Source of the DNA: CAYNEI01 sp964396185 | Lineage (GTDB): Archaea > Thermoplasmatota > SW-10-69-26 | Reading direction: 5' to 3' | Assembly (NCBI GenBank): GCA_964396185.1 | Contig: CAYNEI010000012.1 | Coordinates: 1 to 64,000, forward strand | DNA length: 64,000 nt | Shown: positions 51,122-58,857 of the stretch, in pieces | Layout of the letters: each line of letters opens with the position of its first letter | How positions within the stretch are numbered: position 1 is the stretch's first letter | Translations under genes and position numbers: made by a program | The notes under the pieces: model-generated | The model's database searches: none | What the model saw: only the letters and a program-made list of their open reading frames with translations | Told to the model about the DNA's origin: nothing

Positions 51122-51340
51122 GTGGCCCGGAGCGTGACCAAGAAGGTCCGGATGACCCCGGAACGAGCTGACCGCTTGGCTGAACTTGCCGAGACCCTCG
51201 GCACCTCCGAGAGCGAGGTTCTCCGCCAGGGCTTGGCCATGGTCGAGCGCGTCAAGGCTCGTCACGAGAACATCCACCGGTTGATCGATCTGGCTCGAGG
51301 AGAGGAGCCTGAGAAGATCCGTTTCCCCCTCGACCCATGA
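51122..51340 (+). CDS. RHH antitoxin, VapB-like
   Basis: A 72-residue protein from GTG 51122. An AAATATC box at 51094-51100 lies 22-28 nt upstream, so the GTG is a likely leaderless start and a longer in-frame ATG at 51044 is rejected. SVTKKVRMTPERADRLAELA, then TSESEVLRQGLAMVERVKA, is a ribbon-helix-helix. The tail (LARGEEPEKIRFPLDP) would wrap the toxin. It overlaps the PIN gene by 4 bp. Confidence 0.76.
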   Translation: MARSVTKKVRMTPERADRLAELAETLGTSESEVLRQGLAMVERVKARHENIHRLIDLARGEEPEKIRFPLDP

Positions 51341-51705
51341 CCGTCGTGCTCGATACCGGCGTCTTCTTCCGCCGGAAGGTTCTCGAGCGCCTCTCGACGG
51401 TCCCGGACGATGTGATCGTCCCAGCCGTGGTCTTCGCCGAGCGCGCGCGCCAGCTTTCCAAACGTGGGATCCCGTCCGACCACCTGCTCGAGGTCCTCGA
51501 AGCCAACGCCTTCGTCGTCGAACCGTTCGGCCAGGACGAGGCAGCCCGGTACGTCCCACAGCTCACCGACGATGAGGCGTGGCGAAGGCTTGCCAGGGAC
51601 GCCATGATCGCAGGTCACATCGATGCCGGCCGGGTGCTCTGGACGACCAACCCGCGCGACTTCGTCGAGCTGGGCGTCCCTGAAGATCGGATCGCGCCCT
51701 GCTGA
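51337..51705 (+). CDS. PIN-domain toxin, VapC-like
   Basis: A 122-residue PIN protein. MTVVLDTGVFF supplies the first Asp, VPAVVFAERARQL the conserved Glu, ARDAMIAGHIDAG the third acidic position and WTTNPRDFVELG the last. Length is typical of VapC. PIN toxins cleave tRNA or rRNA with Mg ions. Translationally coupled to the RHH antitoxin upstream (ATGA at 51337). Confidence 0.82.
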   Translation: MTVVLDTGVFFRRKVLERLSTVPDDVIVPAVVFAERARQLSKRGIPSDHLLEVLEANAFVVEPFGQDEAARYVPQLTDDEAWRRLARDAMIAGHIDAGRVLWTTNPRDFVELGVPEDRIAPC

Positions 51706-51713
51706 CCGCGCTC

Positions 51714-52163
51714 TCAAGCCGCCGCGACCTCGCTCGTGCAAGCCGGGCAGCGCGTGGCGTCCAGGGCGATCTCGCTGCGGCAGTACGGGCAGGCGCGCTT
51801 GGTCGGCAGCGCAGGCTCGGCCTCGTTCTTGCGCCGCATCCGGTTGATGGCCCGGATGAAGAAGAAGAGCGCCAGGGCCACAAGGAAGAACTCGAGCAAC
51901 ACGGTGACGAACTGCCCATACGCGATGACCGTGGCCTCCGCTGCCTGGGCCTCGGCCAAGGTCGGGTAGCTGGCATCCCCGGCGACGAAATAGAGCTCGG
52001 AGAGGTCCTTCTGGCCCAAGAGAAGCCCCAGCGGCGGGGACAGGATCGTGTCCACGAAGGAGGTGACCACCTTGCCGAAGGCAGCTCCGAGGATGATGCC
52101 GACGGCCATGTCGAGCACACTGCCCTTCAACGCGAACTCCTTGAACTCCTTGAACACCCGCAT
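51714..52163 (-). CDS. mscL: large-conductance mechanosensitive channel MscL with C-terminal zinc ribbon
   Basis: A 149-residue protein from ATG 52163. KEFKEFALKGSVLDMAVGII, then LGAAFGKVVTSFVDTILSPP, is the MscL N-terminal amphipathic helix and TM1. FVTVLLEFFLVALALFFFIR is TM2. MscL opens under membrane tension to release osmolytes. The C-terminus is unusual: after RRKNEAEP comes CPYCRSEI and CPACTSEV, a double CxxC zinc ribbon in place of the plain helical bundle. Such fusions exist in some bacteria. The longer upstream frame is non-coding. Confidence 0.88.
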   Translation of the reverse strand: MRVFKEFKEFALKGSVLDMAVGIILGAAFGKVVTSFVDTILSPPLGLLLGQKDLSELYFVAGDASYPTLAEAQAAEATVIAYGQFVTVLLEFFLVALALFFFIRAINRMRRKNEAEPALPTKRACPYCRSEIALDATRCPACTSEVAAA

Positions 52164-52254
52164 GGGCCCCCAGCGAAGGCACACTATCCAACATTTGCTC
52201 GACAAACGTTTTATACCGCGAAACCGAACGCTGGATGACTCCGGGAGTCTGCCC

Positions 52255-52917
52255 ATGGAGGACACCACCCGCGCGCTCACCGTGCTGGCCATCTCAGCGC
52301 TCCTGCTGGCCCCCGTGATGAACGGGGTGCTGGCCGATGCCGCCAAGACGGCCGACCGGCTCTTCCTGAAGGATGCCGACTGGCAGGGCGATCCCCCCGA
52401 CGAGCTGCCGGACGACTTCGAGGGTGAGCCCCCGGAGGGCGAGTACGAGGGCGAGCCTCCCGACGACCTGCCTGATGATCTCGAGGGCGAGGGCCAGAAC
52501 GCGCCACCGCCGTGCAACTTCGAGATCACTGAGCTGGTCTCCGTGTACCACGAGAACCCGAACGAGGATCCGTCGAGCGCGTTCTCCGGCCGGGCCAACG
52601 ATGCCTTCGATGGCACGCGACCATTCACGGTCGAGGACCACCACCTCGCCGTGCGCGCCCAGGCCACGGTGGTCAACCTAACAGGTACGATCTCGTTGAG
52701 CGTCTACCCGGAGAACGATACCGACCGGCCGCTCATCCGGGAGGAGAACACCGGGAGCTGGACTACCTCGGACACCTACGAGTTCGGAGACAACAGGAGC
52801 CGCATGCAGGGTCTTGAGAGCGGTGACTGGATGGCTGCCTTCGACATGAAGCAGGCCACCTACGATGAGTTCACCCTCACCGTGACGGTCGCGTACTGCC
52901 AGGGGGCCGACGAGTGA
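52255..52917 (+). CDS. exported acidic protein, first gene of MoxR operon
   Basis: A 220-residue protein from ATG 52255 with a hydrophobic N-terminus (LTVLAISALLLAPVMNGVLA). A repetitive acidic stretch follows (DDFEGEPPEGEYEGEPPDD), then a beta-sandwich-like domain with one Cys at each end (PPCNFEITELVSVYHE and VTVAYCQG). A TTTTATA box lies at 52211-52217. The stop overlaps the next start (GTGA). Likely a secreted or anchored accessory of the MoxR/DUF58 system. Confidence 0.72.
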   Translation: MEDTTRALTVLAISALLLAPVMNGVLADAAKTADRLFLKDADWQGDPPDELPDDFEGEPPEGEYEGEPPDDLPDDLEGEGQNAPPPCNFEITELVSVYHENPNEDPSSAFSGRANDAFDGTRPFTVEDHHLAVRAQATVVNLTGTISLSVYPENDTDRPLIREENTGSWTTSDTYEFGDNRSRMQGLESGDWMAAFDMKQATYDEFTLTVTVAYCQGADE

Positions 52918-53921
52918 CGACCCAGGCCGACCGCCTGGGCCTCTCCGAGATCCCCGGCTACACGCCGGCCGCGCTGCTGGCCATCGCGTTCAGTGCTGGC
53001 GTCCAACTCACGCTGATCATCCAGGCCTTCGGCGGTGCGAGCTATCCCCCCAACGGCCAAGGCTTGCTCTTCTGGAGCACTGCACTGCTCCTCATCGGTG
53101 GGCTGGGCCTGCATGTCCCCTGGAGCCAGCTCTCCTCAAGCCTTGACACCGACGCGCTGGCCGAAGCCAAGCCGGCCCGGCACCGCCAGGTGCTGCTGGC
53201 ACCAGCCGGCCAGGCGCCGGCCACGAGCCAGGCGCCCAGCCCGGCCCCGGCACCGGCCAACGGGCACGCGTCCAAGCAGGCTGCCGAGCCCCTCGTACAG
53301 ACCCAAGGCTCGAGTGCTGAGCCCGCCACGGCCACGCAGCCGGCACCCTCTGGGCCTGCGCCCAAGCTCAAGGCACGCATCCACTCCCCCCTGGCCAAGG
53401 GACCCGTCGTGCGACCCGGCGAGCCGGTGCCGTTCACCATCGAGGCCCAGCCCAAGGAGCTGGCCGAGGAGCTCGAGGTCACGGTCTCGGTCAAGACCGA
53501 CGAGGGCACGCGCAAGTCGACGGCGGCCATGAAGGACACAACCCTGGTCCACACCGAGACCTTCGACCAGGCCGGCGTCTTCGAGATCGTCATCACGCTG
53601 GAGCACCCCGGCGCTCCGCCGGCCAGCCAGACCATCCAGGGCCGCGTGGCCAGCTACCGCGAGGAAGTGGGTCGGATCTTCGAGGAGCTCAAGGCGCGCT
53701 GCCAGAAAGCAGGGCTCGCCGTGGGTCCCCACTCCACGCCCCGAGAGGTGTGCAGCGAGCTGCGAACCGCCCGGTCGGCCAAGGCCGAGCAGCTGGCTGA
53801 ACTGGCCATCGAGCTCGAGGTCGCTCTCTACGGCGACAAGGAGATCGAGCGCCACACCTACGAGGCCGTCTACCAGGCCGTCCAAGCCATCCAGCTACCC
53901 TCACCGGGGGTCACCGGGTGA
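52914..53921 (+). CDS. membrane protein with Ig-like domain and DUF4129-like C-terminus
   Basis: A 335-residue protein from GTG 52914. Two membrane helices (YTPAALLAIAFSAGVQLTLI and GLLFWSTALLLIGGLGLHV) are followed by an Ala/Pro-rich linker. An Ig/CARDB-like beta domain (VVRPGEPVPFTIEAQPKELA to HPGAPPASQTIQGRVASY) and a helical C-terminus (LAVGPHSTPREVCSELRTAR, then ALYGDKEI) follow. The last part matches DUF4129, which often accompanies MoxR/DUF58/transglutaminase clusters. Overlaps its neighbours by 4 bp on both sides. Confidence 0.7.
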   Translation: MTTQADRLGLSEIPGYTPAALLAIAFSAGVQLTLIIQAFGGASYPPNGQGLLFWSTALLLIGGLGLHVPWSQLSSSLDTDALAEAKPARHRQVLLAPAGQAPATSQAPSPAPAPANGHASKQAAEPLVQTQGSSAEPATATQPAPSGPAPKLKARIHSPLAKGPVVRPGEPVPFTIEAQPKELAEELEVTVSVKTDEGTRKSTAAMKDTTLVHTETFDQAGVFEIVITLEHPGAPPASQTIQGRVASYREEVGRIFEELKARCQKAGLAVGPHSTPREVCSELRTARSAKAEQLAELAIELEVALYGDKEIERHTYEAVYQAVQAIQLPSPGVTG

Positions 53922-54883
53922 CCAGCTCCCATCGCACTCCACCGCTCGTCCACCTCGCCCTGCTCGGCGGCGTGTTCCTGATGCTCACCATCGGGGGCAC
54001 CGTCACGTTCGGCTCCTGGGGCACTTTCCCCGTGCGCACCAGCGCCTACTACCTGGCCAGTGCCATCGTGCTCCACGCGATCAGCCGCTACGTCCCTCGC
54101 GCTGGCCTGGCCGTGCGTGCCATGGCCTGGGGCGTGCTCGTGGCCATGACCCTGCATGTCCAGAGCCTGCTGCGCCCCGAGGTCCTGCTCCCCCTGGCCG
54201 CCGTGGCCACCGTGGATTTGGTGGTCCACCGCACCGAGCTCACCAGTGATACCCAGATGCCCGCCGGCACGGCTGCCAAGGTCATCGCTGGGATCACCAG
54301 CCTGGCGGCCATCGGCCTCGTCACCGCCCTGGTCATCCTGGCCCGCGATGCCCAGGTGCTCACGCGCCTGGGCGCCGTGGTGCTCATCGGCTGGGCGCTC
54401 ACCACGGTGCTAGCCCTCAGACCCGCCACGCGCACCCCCGTCACGCTCTTGGCTGGTGCTGGCGCGTTCAGCATCAGCTTCCTTCTCCTAGCTGGCCCGG
54501 TGCTCCCCTTCGGCCCGCTCATCGCCTACTGGGTCGCCGTGCTGGCCGTCACCGCTGCTGTGCTTGCGAGCACGTTCAGCCACAGCCAGGAAGCCTTCGA
54601 CCCCGACCGCCAACGCCACAACCAGCGCGTGCGCCCCCTGCCCGACCCGGTGCTGGCCCCCCTGGCCGAGCACGTGCGCACCTTCCTCAAGACCGGCTCC
54701 GGCGCCCGCGAGCTCTCCACCCGCGTGGAGGCAGCCCTGGACCGCGACGAGGGAGGCCGCTTGATCAGTGCCATGTGCGAAGCCCAAGCCAAGGGCACCC
54801 GGCCGGGTCGAGCCGACCGGACCCGCGCGCTGGCTGAGCTACTCGAGATCGACCTATCCCAGGTCGCCGAGGAGGTAGGATGA
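53918..54883 (+). CDS. polytopic membrane protein with helical tail
   Basis: A 321-residue protein from GTG 53918 with about seven membrane helices in the first 225 residues (HLALLGGVFLMLTIGGTVTF, AAKVIAGITSLAAIGLVTAL, LIAYWVAVLAVTAAVLAST). A cytoplasmic C-terminal domain of about 95 residues is rich in Arg and Leu (EHVRTFLKTGSGARELSTRV, RADRTRALAELLEIDLSQVA). It overlaps the MoxR gene by 4 bp. Presumably the membrane platform of the MoxR complex; no named family recognised. Confidence 0.72.
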   Translation: MTSSHRTPPLVHLALLGGVFLMLTIGGTVTFGSWGTFPVRTSAYYLASAIVLHAISRYVPRAGLAVRAMAWGVLVAMTLHVQSLLRPEVLLPLAAVATVDLVVHRTELTSDTQMPAGTAAKVIAGITSLAAIGLVTALVILARDAQVLTRLGAVVLIGWALTTVLALRPATRTPVTLLAGAGAFSISFLLLAGPVLPFGPLIAYWVAVLAVTAAVLASTFSHSQEAFDPDRQRHNQRVRPLPDPVLAPLAEHVRTFLKTGSGARELSTRVEAALDRDEGGRLISAMCEAQAKGTRPGRADRTRALAELLEIDLSQVAEEVG

Positions 54884-55881
54884 CAGACCCACGCGCCCGC
54901 CAAGCCCAGATCGCCGAGGACGTCGTCGACGACGCCCGACAGCTCTCGGACGTCACCAAGACCGTGTCCAAGTACTTCGTGGGCCACAGCGACGTGGTCG
55001 AGAAGCTCCTGGCCGCTGTTCTGGCCAAGGGCCACGTGCTCTTCGAGGACTACCCTGGGCTTGGCAAGACCCTGCTCGTCAAGACCCTGGGCCAGGCCAT
55101 CGAGGCTGATTTCAAGCGCGTCCAGTTCACCCCCGACGTTCTTCCCTCTGACATCCTGGGCATGCGGCTCTGGGAGCCCAGCAAGCGCTCCTTCGAGTTC
55201 CAGCAGGGGCCCATCTTCACCAACATCCTGCTGGCCGACGAGATCAACCGCGCGCCCCCCAAGACCCAGTCCGCCCTGCTCGAGGCCATGGCCGAGGGCC
55301 AGTCCACCATCGACGGGCGCACGTTCAAGCTCCCGAAACCGTTCTTCGTGCTGGCCACCCAGAACCCCATCGAGCAGGAGGGCACCTACCCCCTGCCCGA
55401 GGCCCAGATGGACCGCTTCCTCTTCCGGATGCAGACCGGCTACCCGGAGACCGAGGAGAACGAGCGAGAGATCCTGCGCCGACGCATCACCTGGCGCGAG
55501 GACGATCCCACCGATCGCATCGAGCCCGTGATCAGCCAGGCCGCCTTCACGCGCCTCCAGTCGGCTGCCGAGAACGTCTTCGTCCACGAGGAGCTGCTCG
55601 GCTACATCGCCAAGCTCGTGCGCGCCTTGCGCGAGGACGACAAGGTCGAGGTGGGCCCCAGCCCCCGAGGCGCGCTGGCGCTTCTGAAGTCCAGCCGGGC
55701 TATGGCGCTGATCCGTGGCCGCACCTTCGCCACGCCCGACGACGTCAAGACCATCGCTGTGGAAGCCCTGGCTCACCGCACGATCCTGAAGGTCGAGGAG
55801 GTCCTCGAGGGCATGTCCAGCGACCAGCCGGTCCGGGCGGTGCTGGCCCGCACGCCTGCCCCGACGCCCAAGTCAGGGTGA
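54880..55881 (+). CDS. MoxR-family AAA+ ATPase
   Basis: A 333-residue AAA+ protein. Walker A is EDYPGLGKTLLVKTLG (about 53-60), then RVQFTPDVLPSDILG. Walker B is LLADEINRAPPKTQSALLEA. Sensor 1 and the Arg region are VLATQNPIEQEGTYPLPEAQ, then MDRFLF. The C-terminal lid (VGPSPRGALALLKSSRAMAL) is classic MoxR. MoxR ATPases act as chaperones for metal insertion or complex assembly together with DUF58 and vWA proteins, the first of which is encoded next. Confidence 0.92.
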   Translation: MTDPRARQAQIAEDVVDDARQLSDVTKTVSKYFVGHSDVVEKLLAAVLAKGHVLFEDYPGLGKTLLVKTLGQAIEADFKRVQFTPDVLPSDILGMRLWEPSKRSFEFQQGPIFTNILLADEINRAPPKTQSALLEAMAEGQSTIDGRTFKLPKPFFVLATQNPIEQEGTYPLPEAQMDRFLFRMQTGYPETEENEREILRRRITWREDDPTDRIEPVISQAAFTRLQSAAENVFVHEELLGYIAKLVRALREDDKVEVGPSPRGALALLKSSRAMALIRGRTFATPDDVKTIAVEALAHRTILKVEEVLEGMSSDQPVRAVLARTPAPTPKSG

Positions 55882-55885
55882 GCCC

Positions 55886-57160
55886 ATGCGCCACACCCAG
55901 CTCTCCAAGTCCCTGCTCCTGGCCGCGCTCTTGCCGGCCGTGGCAGGCCTGATGCTGGGCAACGCCCCCCTGGTGCTCATCAGCGGCGTGGTCGTCATCG
56001 TGCTCGTACGCGCCCGCGACGGCGCGCAGAAGAGCGCGTCCGTGCGCACGCTTCTCCCTTCGCGAGCCACGCGCTCGCAACCCACGCCTGCCGCCATGGA
56101 GGCCCAGCTCGAGCAAGGCCCCTTCGTGGGTCTCGTCCACCAGGGCCTCCCGGAGACCTTCGTCGTGCTCGAGGGCTCGAACCTCCACCTGCTCCCCCCA
56201 GGTGCCAGCCACCACTTCGAGATGACCATGGCCGGCCCCAAGCGCGGTGCCTACCAGCTCGACCCCCCCACGCTTGAGCTCCTCCACCCCCTGCTCTTGG
56301 CACCGGCCGAGGTGCTCGCCACAGGCGAGCCACCCGAGATCACCATCGAGCCCAAGGTGCGACCCCTGCGCACGGTCAAGGGCCTGCGTGGCCCCAGCCG
56401 CGACCGAGCCGGCGAGGACCCGGCCAGCCGGGGCCTAGAGAGCACCGAGTTCCACGAGCTGCGCGACTACGTGCGCGGGGATCCCCTCAAGCACGTGAAC
56501 TGGAAGGCCACCGCCAAGCACTCCACCAAGGACATCAACCTCATCGTCAACGAGTTCGAGCCCGAGGCCCGCAAGAACGTCTGGTTCTTCCTGGACCTCC
56601 ACCGCGACCTGGAGGTGGGCACCACGCTCAACACCGCCCTGGAAGAGGCCATCGACATCACCCTAGCGCTCGTCCACCACTTCACCGGCCGCGGCCACCG
56701 CGTAGGCGGCACCACGTTCAACGGCCACCAACCCCAGCTCTTCTACCCCGACTCCGGCTCGCGCCAGGAGCTCATCATCGCCCGCGCGCTGGCCAGAGCT
56801 GCACCCGGCGATGAGCGCGAGGGCCTGGCCGAGGCCGTCGAGCGCTCCAAGGGCTTCTTGGCCCGCGAGCGACCCATGGTCTTCGTCATCACGCGCCCGG
56901 ACGTGGACACCGACGGCCTGCTCTCCGGTGTGCGCCGCATCCACACGCATACCACCAAGAAGCGCAAGCCCACCCCCGTGCTCGTGCTCGCCCCCGAACC
57001 GCCAGCCGGCAGCCCGGAGGACGCCATCGCGCGCGCCCTCAAAGGAGCCGAAGCCCGACGCCTGGTCCAACAGACCGGCACCCTGCTACGCGTGCATCGC
57101 CTCCAGGACGGCGCCCGGGGCCTCGAGCGTGCCCTGGCCAGGGGGGTGATGGCCCGGTGA
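55886..57160 (+). CDS. DUF58 protein
   Basis: A 424-residue DUF58 protein. Two N-terminal membrane helices (LLLAALLPAVAGLMLGNAPL, VLISGVVVIVLV) are followed by a beta-rich region. The signature LESTEFHELRDYVRGDPLKH, then VNWKATAKHST, is at about 190-215. A vWA-like domain follows (NVWFFLDLHRDLEVG, PMVFVITRPDVDTDG), where the MIDAS-like DLH replaces DxSxS. It is 4 bp after moxR and partners it. DUF58 proteins are thought to bind MoxR and the envelope. Confidence 0.88.
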   Translation: MRHTQLSKSLLLAALLPAVAGLMLGNAPLVLISGVVVIVLVRARDGAQKSASVRTLLPSRATRSQPTPAAMEAQLEQGPFVGLVHQGLPETFVVLEGSNLHLLPPGASHHFEMTMAGPKRGAYQLDPPTLELLHPLLLAPAEVLATGEPPEITIEPKVRPLRTVKGLRGPSRDRAGEDPASRGLESTEFHELRDYVRGDPLKHVNWKATAKHSTKDINLIVNEFEPEARKNVWFFLDLHRDLEVGTTLNTALEEAIDITLALVHHFTGRGHRVGGTTFNGHQPQLFYPDSGSRQELIIARALARAAPGDEREGLAEAVERSKGFLARERPMVFVITRPDVDTDGLLSGVRRIHTHTTKKRKPTPVLVLAPEPPAGSPEDAIARALKGAEARRLVQQTGTLLRVHRLQDGARGLERALARGVMAR

Positions 57161-57801
57161 ACCTGAGCTGGCGACACACCGGCCTGGCCGCGCTTAGCGG
57201 CGTGCTGGCCACCGTGGCCCTACTCATCAGCCCCATCGTGGGCACGCTGCCGCCGATCGTGCCCCCCTACCTCCCCATCGATCTGCGCCTGGTCACTGCC
57301 CCGATCCTGTTCACCGCCACGTATCTGTTCACCTCAAGAGCCCGCTGGCCCACCTCGGCCACCAGCCTGGTCGCGCTTGCCCTGGCCTCGGCCATCGGCG
57401 CCCACATCCACGCCTCGGCTGCGCTCAGCTTCGCAGGTGTGGAGTGGGCTCAGCCCGGCACGCGCATCAACCCCATCGCCATGGCCTTCAGCGTCGGCTC
57501 GGTGCTGCTCGCCCTGGTCATCGCGCTGGAGCGAGCCAGCGACCGCTTCGCCGAGGTCGCCCAAGCCCGCGGGCTTCCCACCGAGGAGATCGCTCAGGCC
57601 CGCAAGCGTGGCGACCGACTGCGCCAGGAGGCCCTCACCACTGCCGGCATCTCCATCGTCGCCCTCTCGCTTGTCCTGCGCATCGTGGACCAGATCTCCG
57701 GCGGCCAAGAGCTCCCGCTCAACGAGGTCTTCGCGTTGGCCGTGATCCTGGGCCTGGGCGCGGTGCTCATCGGGTTCGGCAAGGGCCAAGCGACGACCTA
57801 G
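57157..57801 (+). CDS. polytopic membrane protein, last gene of MoxR operon
   Basis: A 214-residue protein from GTG 57157 with about six membrane helices (LAALSGVLATVALLISPIVG, APILFTATYLFTS, AMAFSVGSVLLALVIAL, ALTTAGISIVALSLVLRIVD, VFALAVILGLGAVLIGF). A charged cytoplasmic loop (ERASDRFAEVAQARGLPTEE) lies in the middle. It overlaps the DUF58 gene by 4 bp. Family not recognised. The operon ends in a hairpin-type repeat just downstream. Confidence 0.72.
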   Translation: MNLSWRHTGLAALSGVLATVALLISPIVGTLPPIVPPYLPIDLRLVTAPILFTATYLFTSRARWPTSATSLVALALASAIGAHIHASAALSFAGVEWAQPGTRINPIAMAFSVGSVLLALVIALERASDRFAEVAQARGLPTEEIAQARKRGDRLRQEALTTAGISIVALSLVLRIVDQISGGQELPLNEVFALAVILGLGAVLIGFGKGQATT

Positions 57802-57912
57802 ATCACCAAGGGCTCGAAGGGGCCACCAAGGGCACCAAGAACCCCTCTTATAATGGTTATAATGACGTCCTTCGATTCCTTAGAGCTTCTTCGTGTCCTT
57901 CGTGATCTAGGT
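57802..57912. repeat. purine-rich inverted repeat element
   Basis: The left arm (57802-57842) reads ATCACCAAGGGCTCGAAGG, then CCACCAAGGGCACCAAG. The right arm (57870-57911) reads CCTTCGATTCC, then CTTCTTCGTGTCCTTCGTGA, its approximate complement. Between them lies TCTTATAATGGTTATAATGAC (57846-57866). Similar elements occur at 60893 and, in part, at 63400 and 1890. It could end transcription of the convergent genes. Confidence 0.7.
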
Positions 57913-57916
57913 CAGG

Positions 57917-58792
57917 TTAGGGCTGGCAGGTAGCCCCGTCCTCGACAGCCATCCGGCAGCCTGCGACGCCGGCTTGGCCGAGCTGGGCGCGCTGGAGCAC
58001 CTCGATGGATTCAGCCTCGTCGGGGAGCTGGGTGAGCTCCACCGTGACGTTGCCTGGGTCGATCACGCCAGCGGACTCGGGCCGGGTGGCGCCGGGCGCG
58101 CACGGGGGCGTGGCACCGGGCTGGATGGGGCAGGCCTCCCAGGCCCACAGCGAGGCGCACCCCTCGGTGGCCACGGGTGCTTGGAGCTCGAGGTGCACCG
58201 CGGCCGTGTCGTTGGCGAGCTGGAGGCGGGCCTCATGGAAGGTGAAGAGCCCGTCGGTGGACGCATGGATCGCGCCGATGCGGCCGTGCGCTTCGTCGGC
58301 CAGGACACCGGCTGCCGATCGAGCGCCTTGATCGCCGGCGAGGGCTCTGCCGAGGTCGTCCAGGGCGATGGTGAGGTTCTCGGCTGTTTGTCGGTCGAAC
58401 CAGGCCGCCTGGTCGATGGCTCGACACCCGGCAGCCTGGGCTTGGAGCTCGAAGCTCCGCGCCGTGACGAAGAGAGCCTCGAGGACACGGGACCCGCCTC
58501 CTGCTGTGGAGACAAGACGGTGCGCGGTCTCGAGGTCCCCGGCGCGCTCCCACAAGGCGGCGCCGAACCCGGGCGTTCCAGCCTCCAGGTCCGCCACGGC
58601 TGCTGCGGAGTTGTTGAGCAGCTGGGCTGCGGTGGCGTTCAGGGCCAGGCGCTGGGCCTCGAGCTCGGCTTCACGGTCCTGGACCTGGTCAACAGCGCCG
58701 AAGAGCGGGATGGCGACCAAGCCGCCGCCGGCGATCATGCCGGCCACGAACGCGATGAGCAGCCATCGTCCTGCTGGGGCTCCGGGTGCCAT
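57917..58792 (-). CDS. signal-anchored extracytoplasmic protein
   Basis: A 291-residue protein from ATG 58792 (GTG 58801 also in frame). One N-terminal membrane helix (WLLIAFVAGMIAGGGLVAIP), then helices rich in Ala (DQVQDREAELEAQRLALNAT), form a coiled-coil-like stalk. The C-terminal third is a Cys-containing beta domain (GCASLWAWEACPIQPGATPP, ending GCRMAVEDGATCQP). Six or more Cys suggest disulfides, which fits an external location. No known family. Convergent with the MoxR operon. Confidence 0.68.
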   Translation of the reverse strand: MAPGAPAGRWLLIAFVAGMIAGGGLVAIPLFGAVDQVQDREAELEAQRLALNATAAQLLNNSAAAVADLEAGTPGFGAALWERAGDLETAHRLVSTAGGGSRVLEALFVTARSFELQAQAAGCRAIDQAAWFDRQTAENLTIALDDLGRALAGDQGARSAAGVLADEAHGRIGAIHASTDGLFTFHEARLQLANDTAAVHLELQAPVATEGCASLWAWEACPIQPGATPPCAPGATRPESAGVIDPGNVTVELTQLPDEAESIEVLQRAQLGQAGVAGCRMAVEDGATCQP

Positions 58793-58857
58793 GGGGGCCA
58801 CGCGGCCCCCATGACTGCCCCTCTCCTAAGCGTGCCGGACTCGACTGGGGCTCGGGC

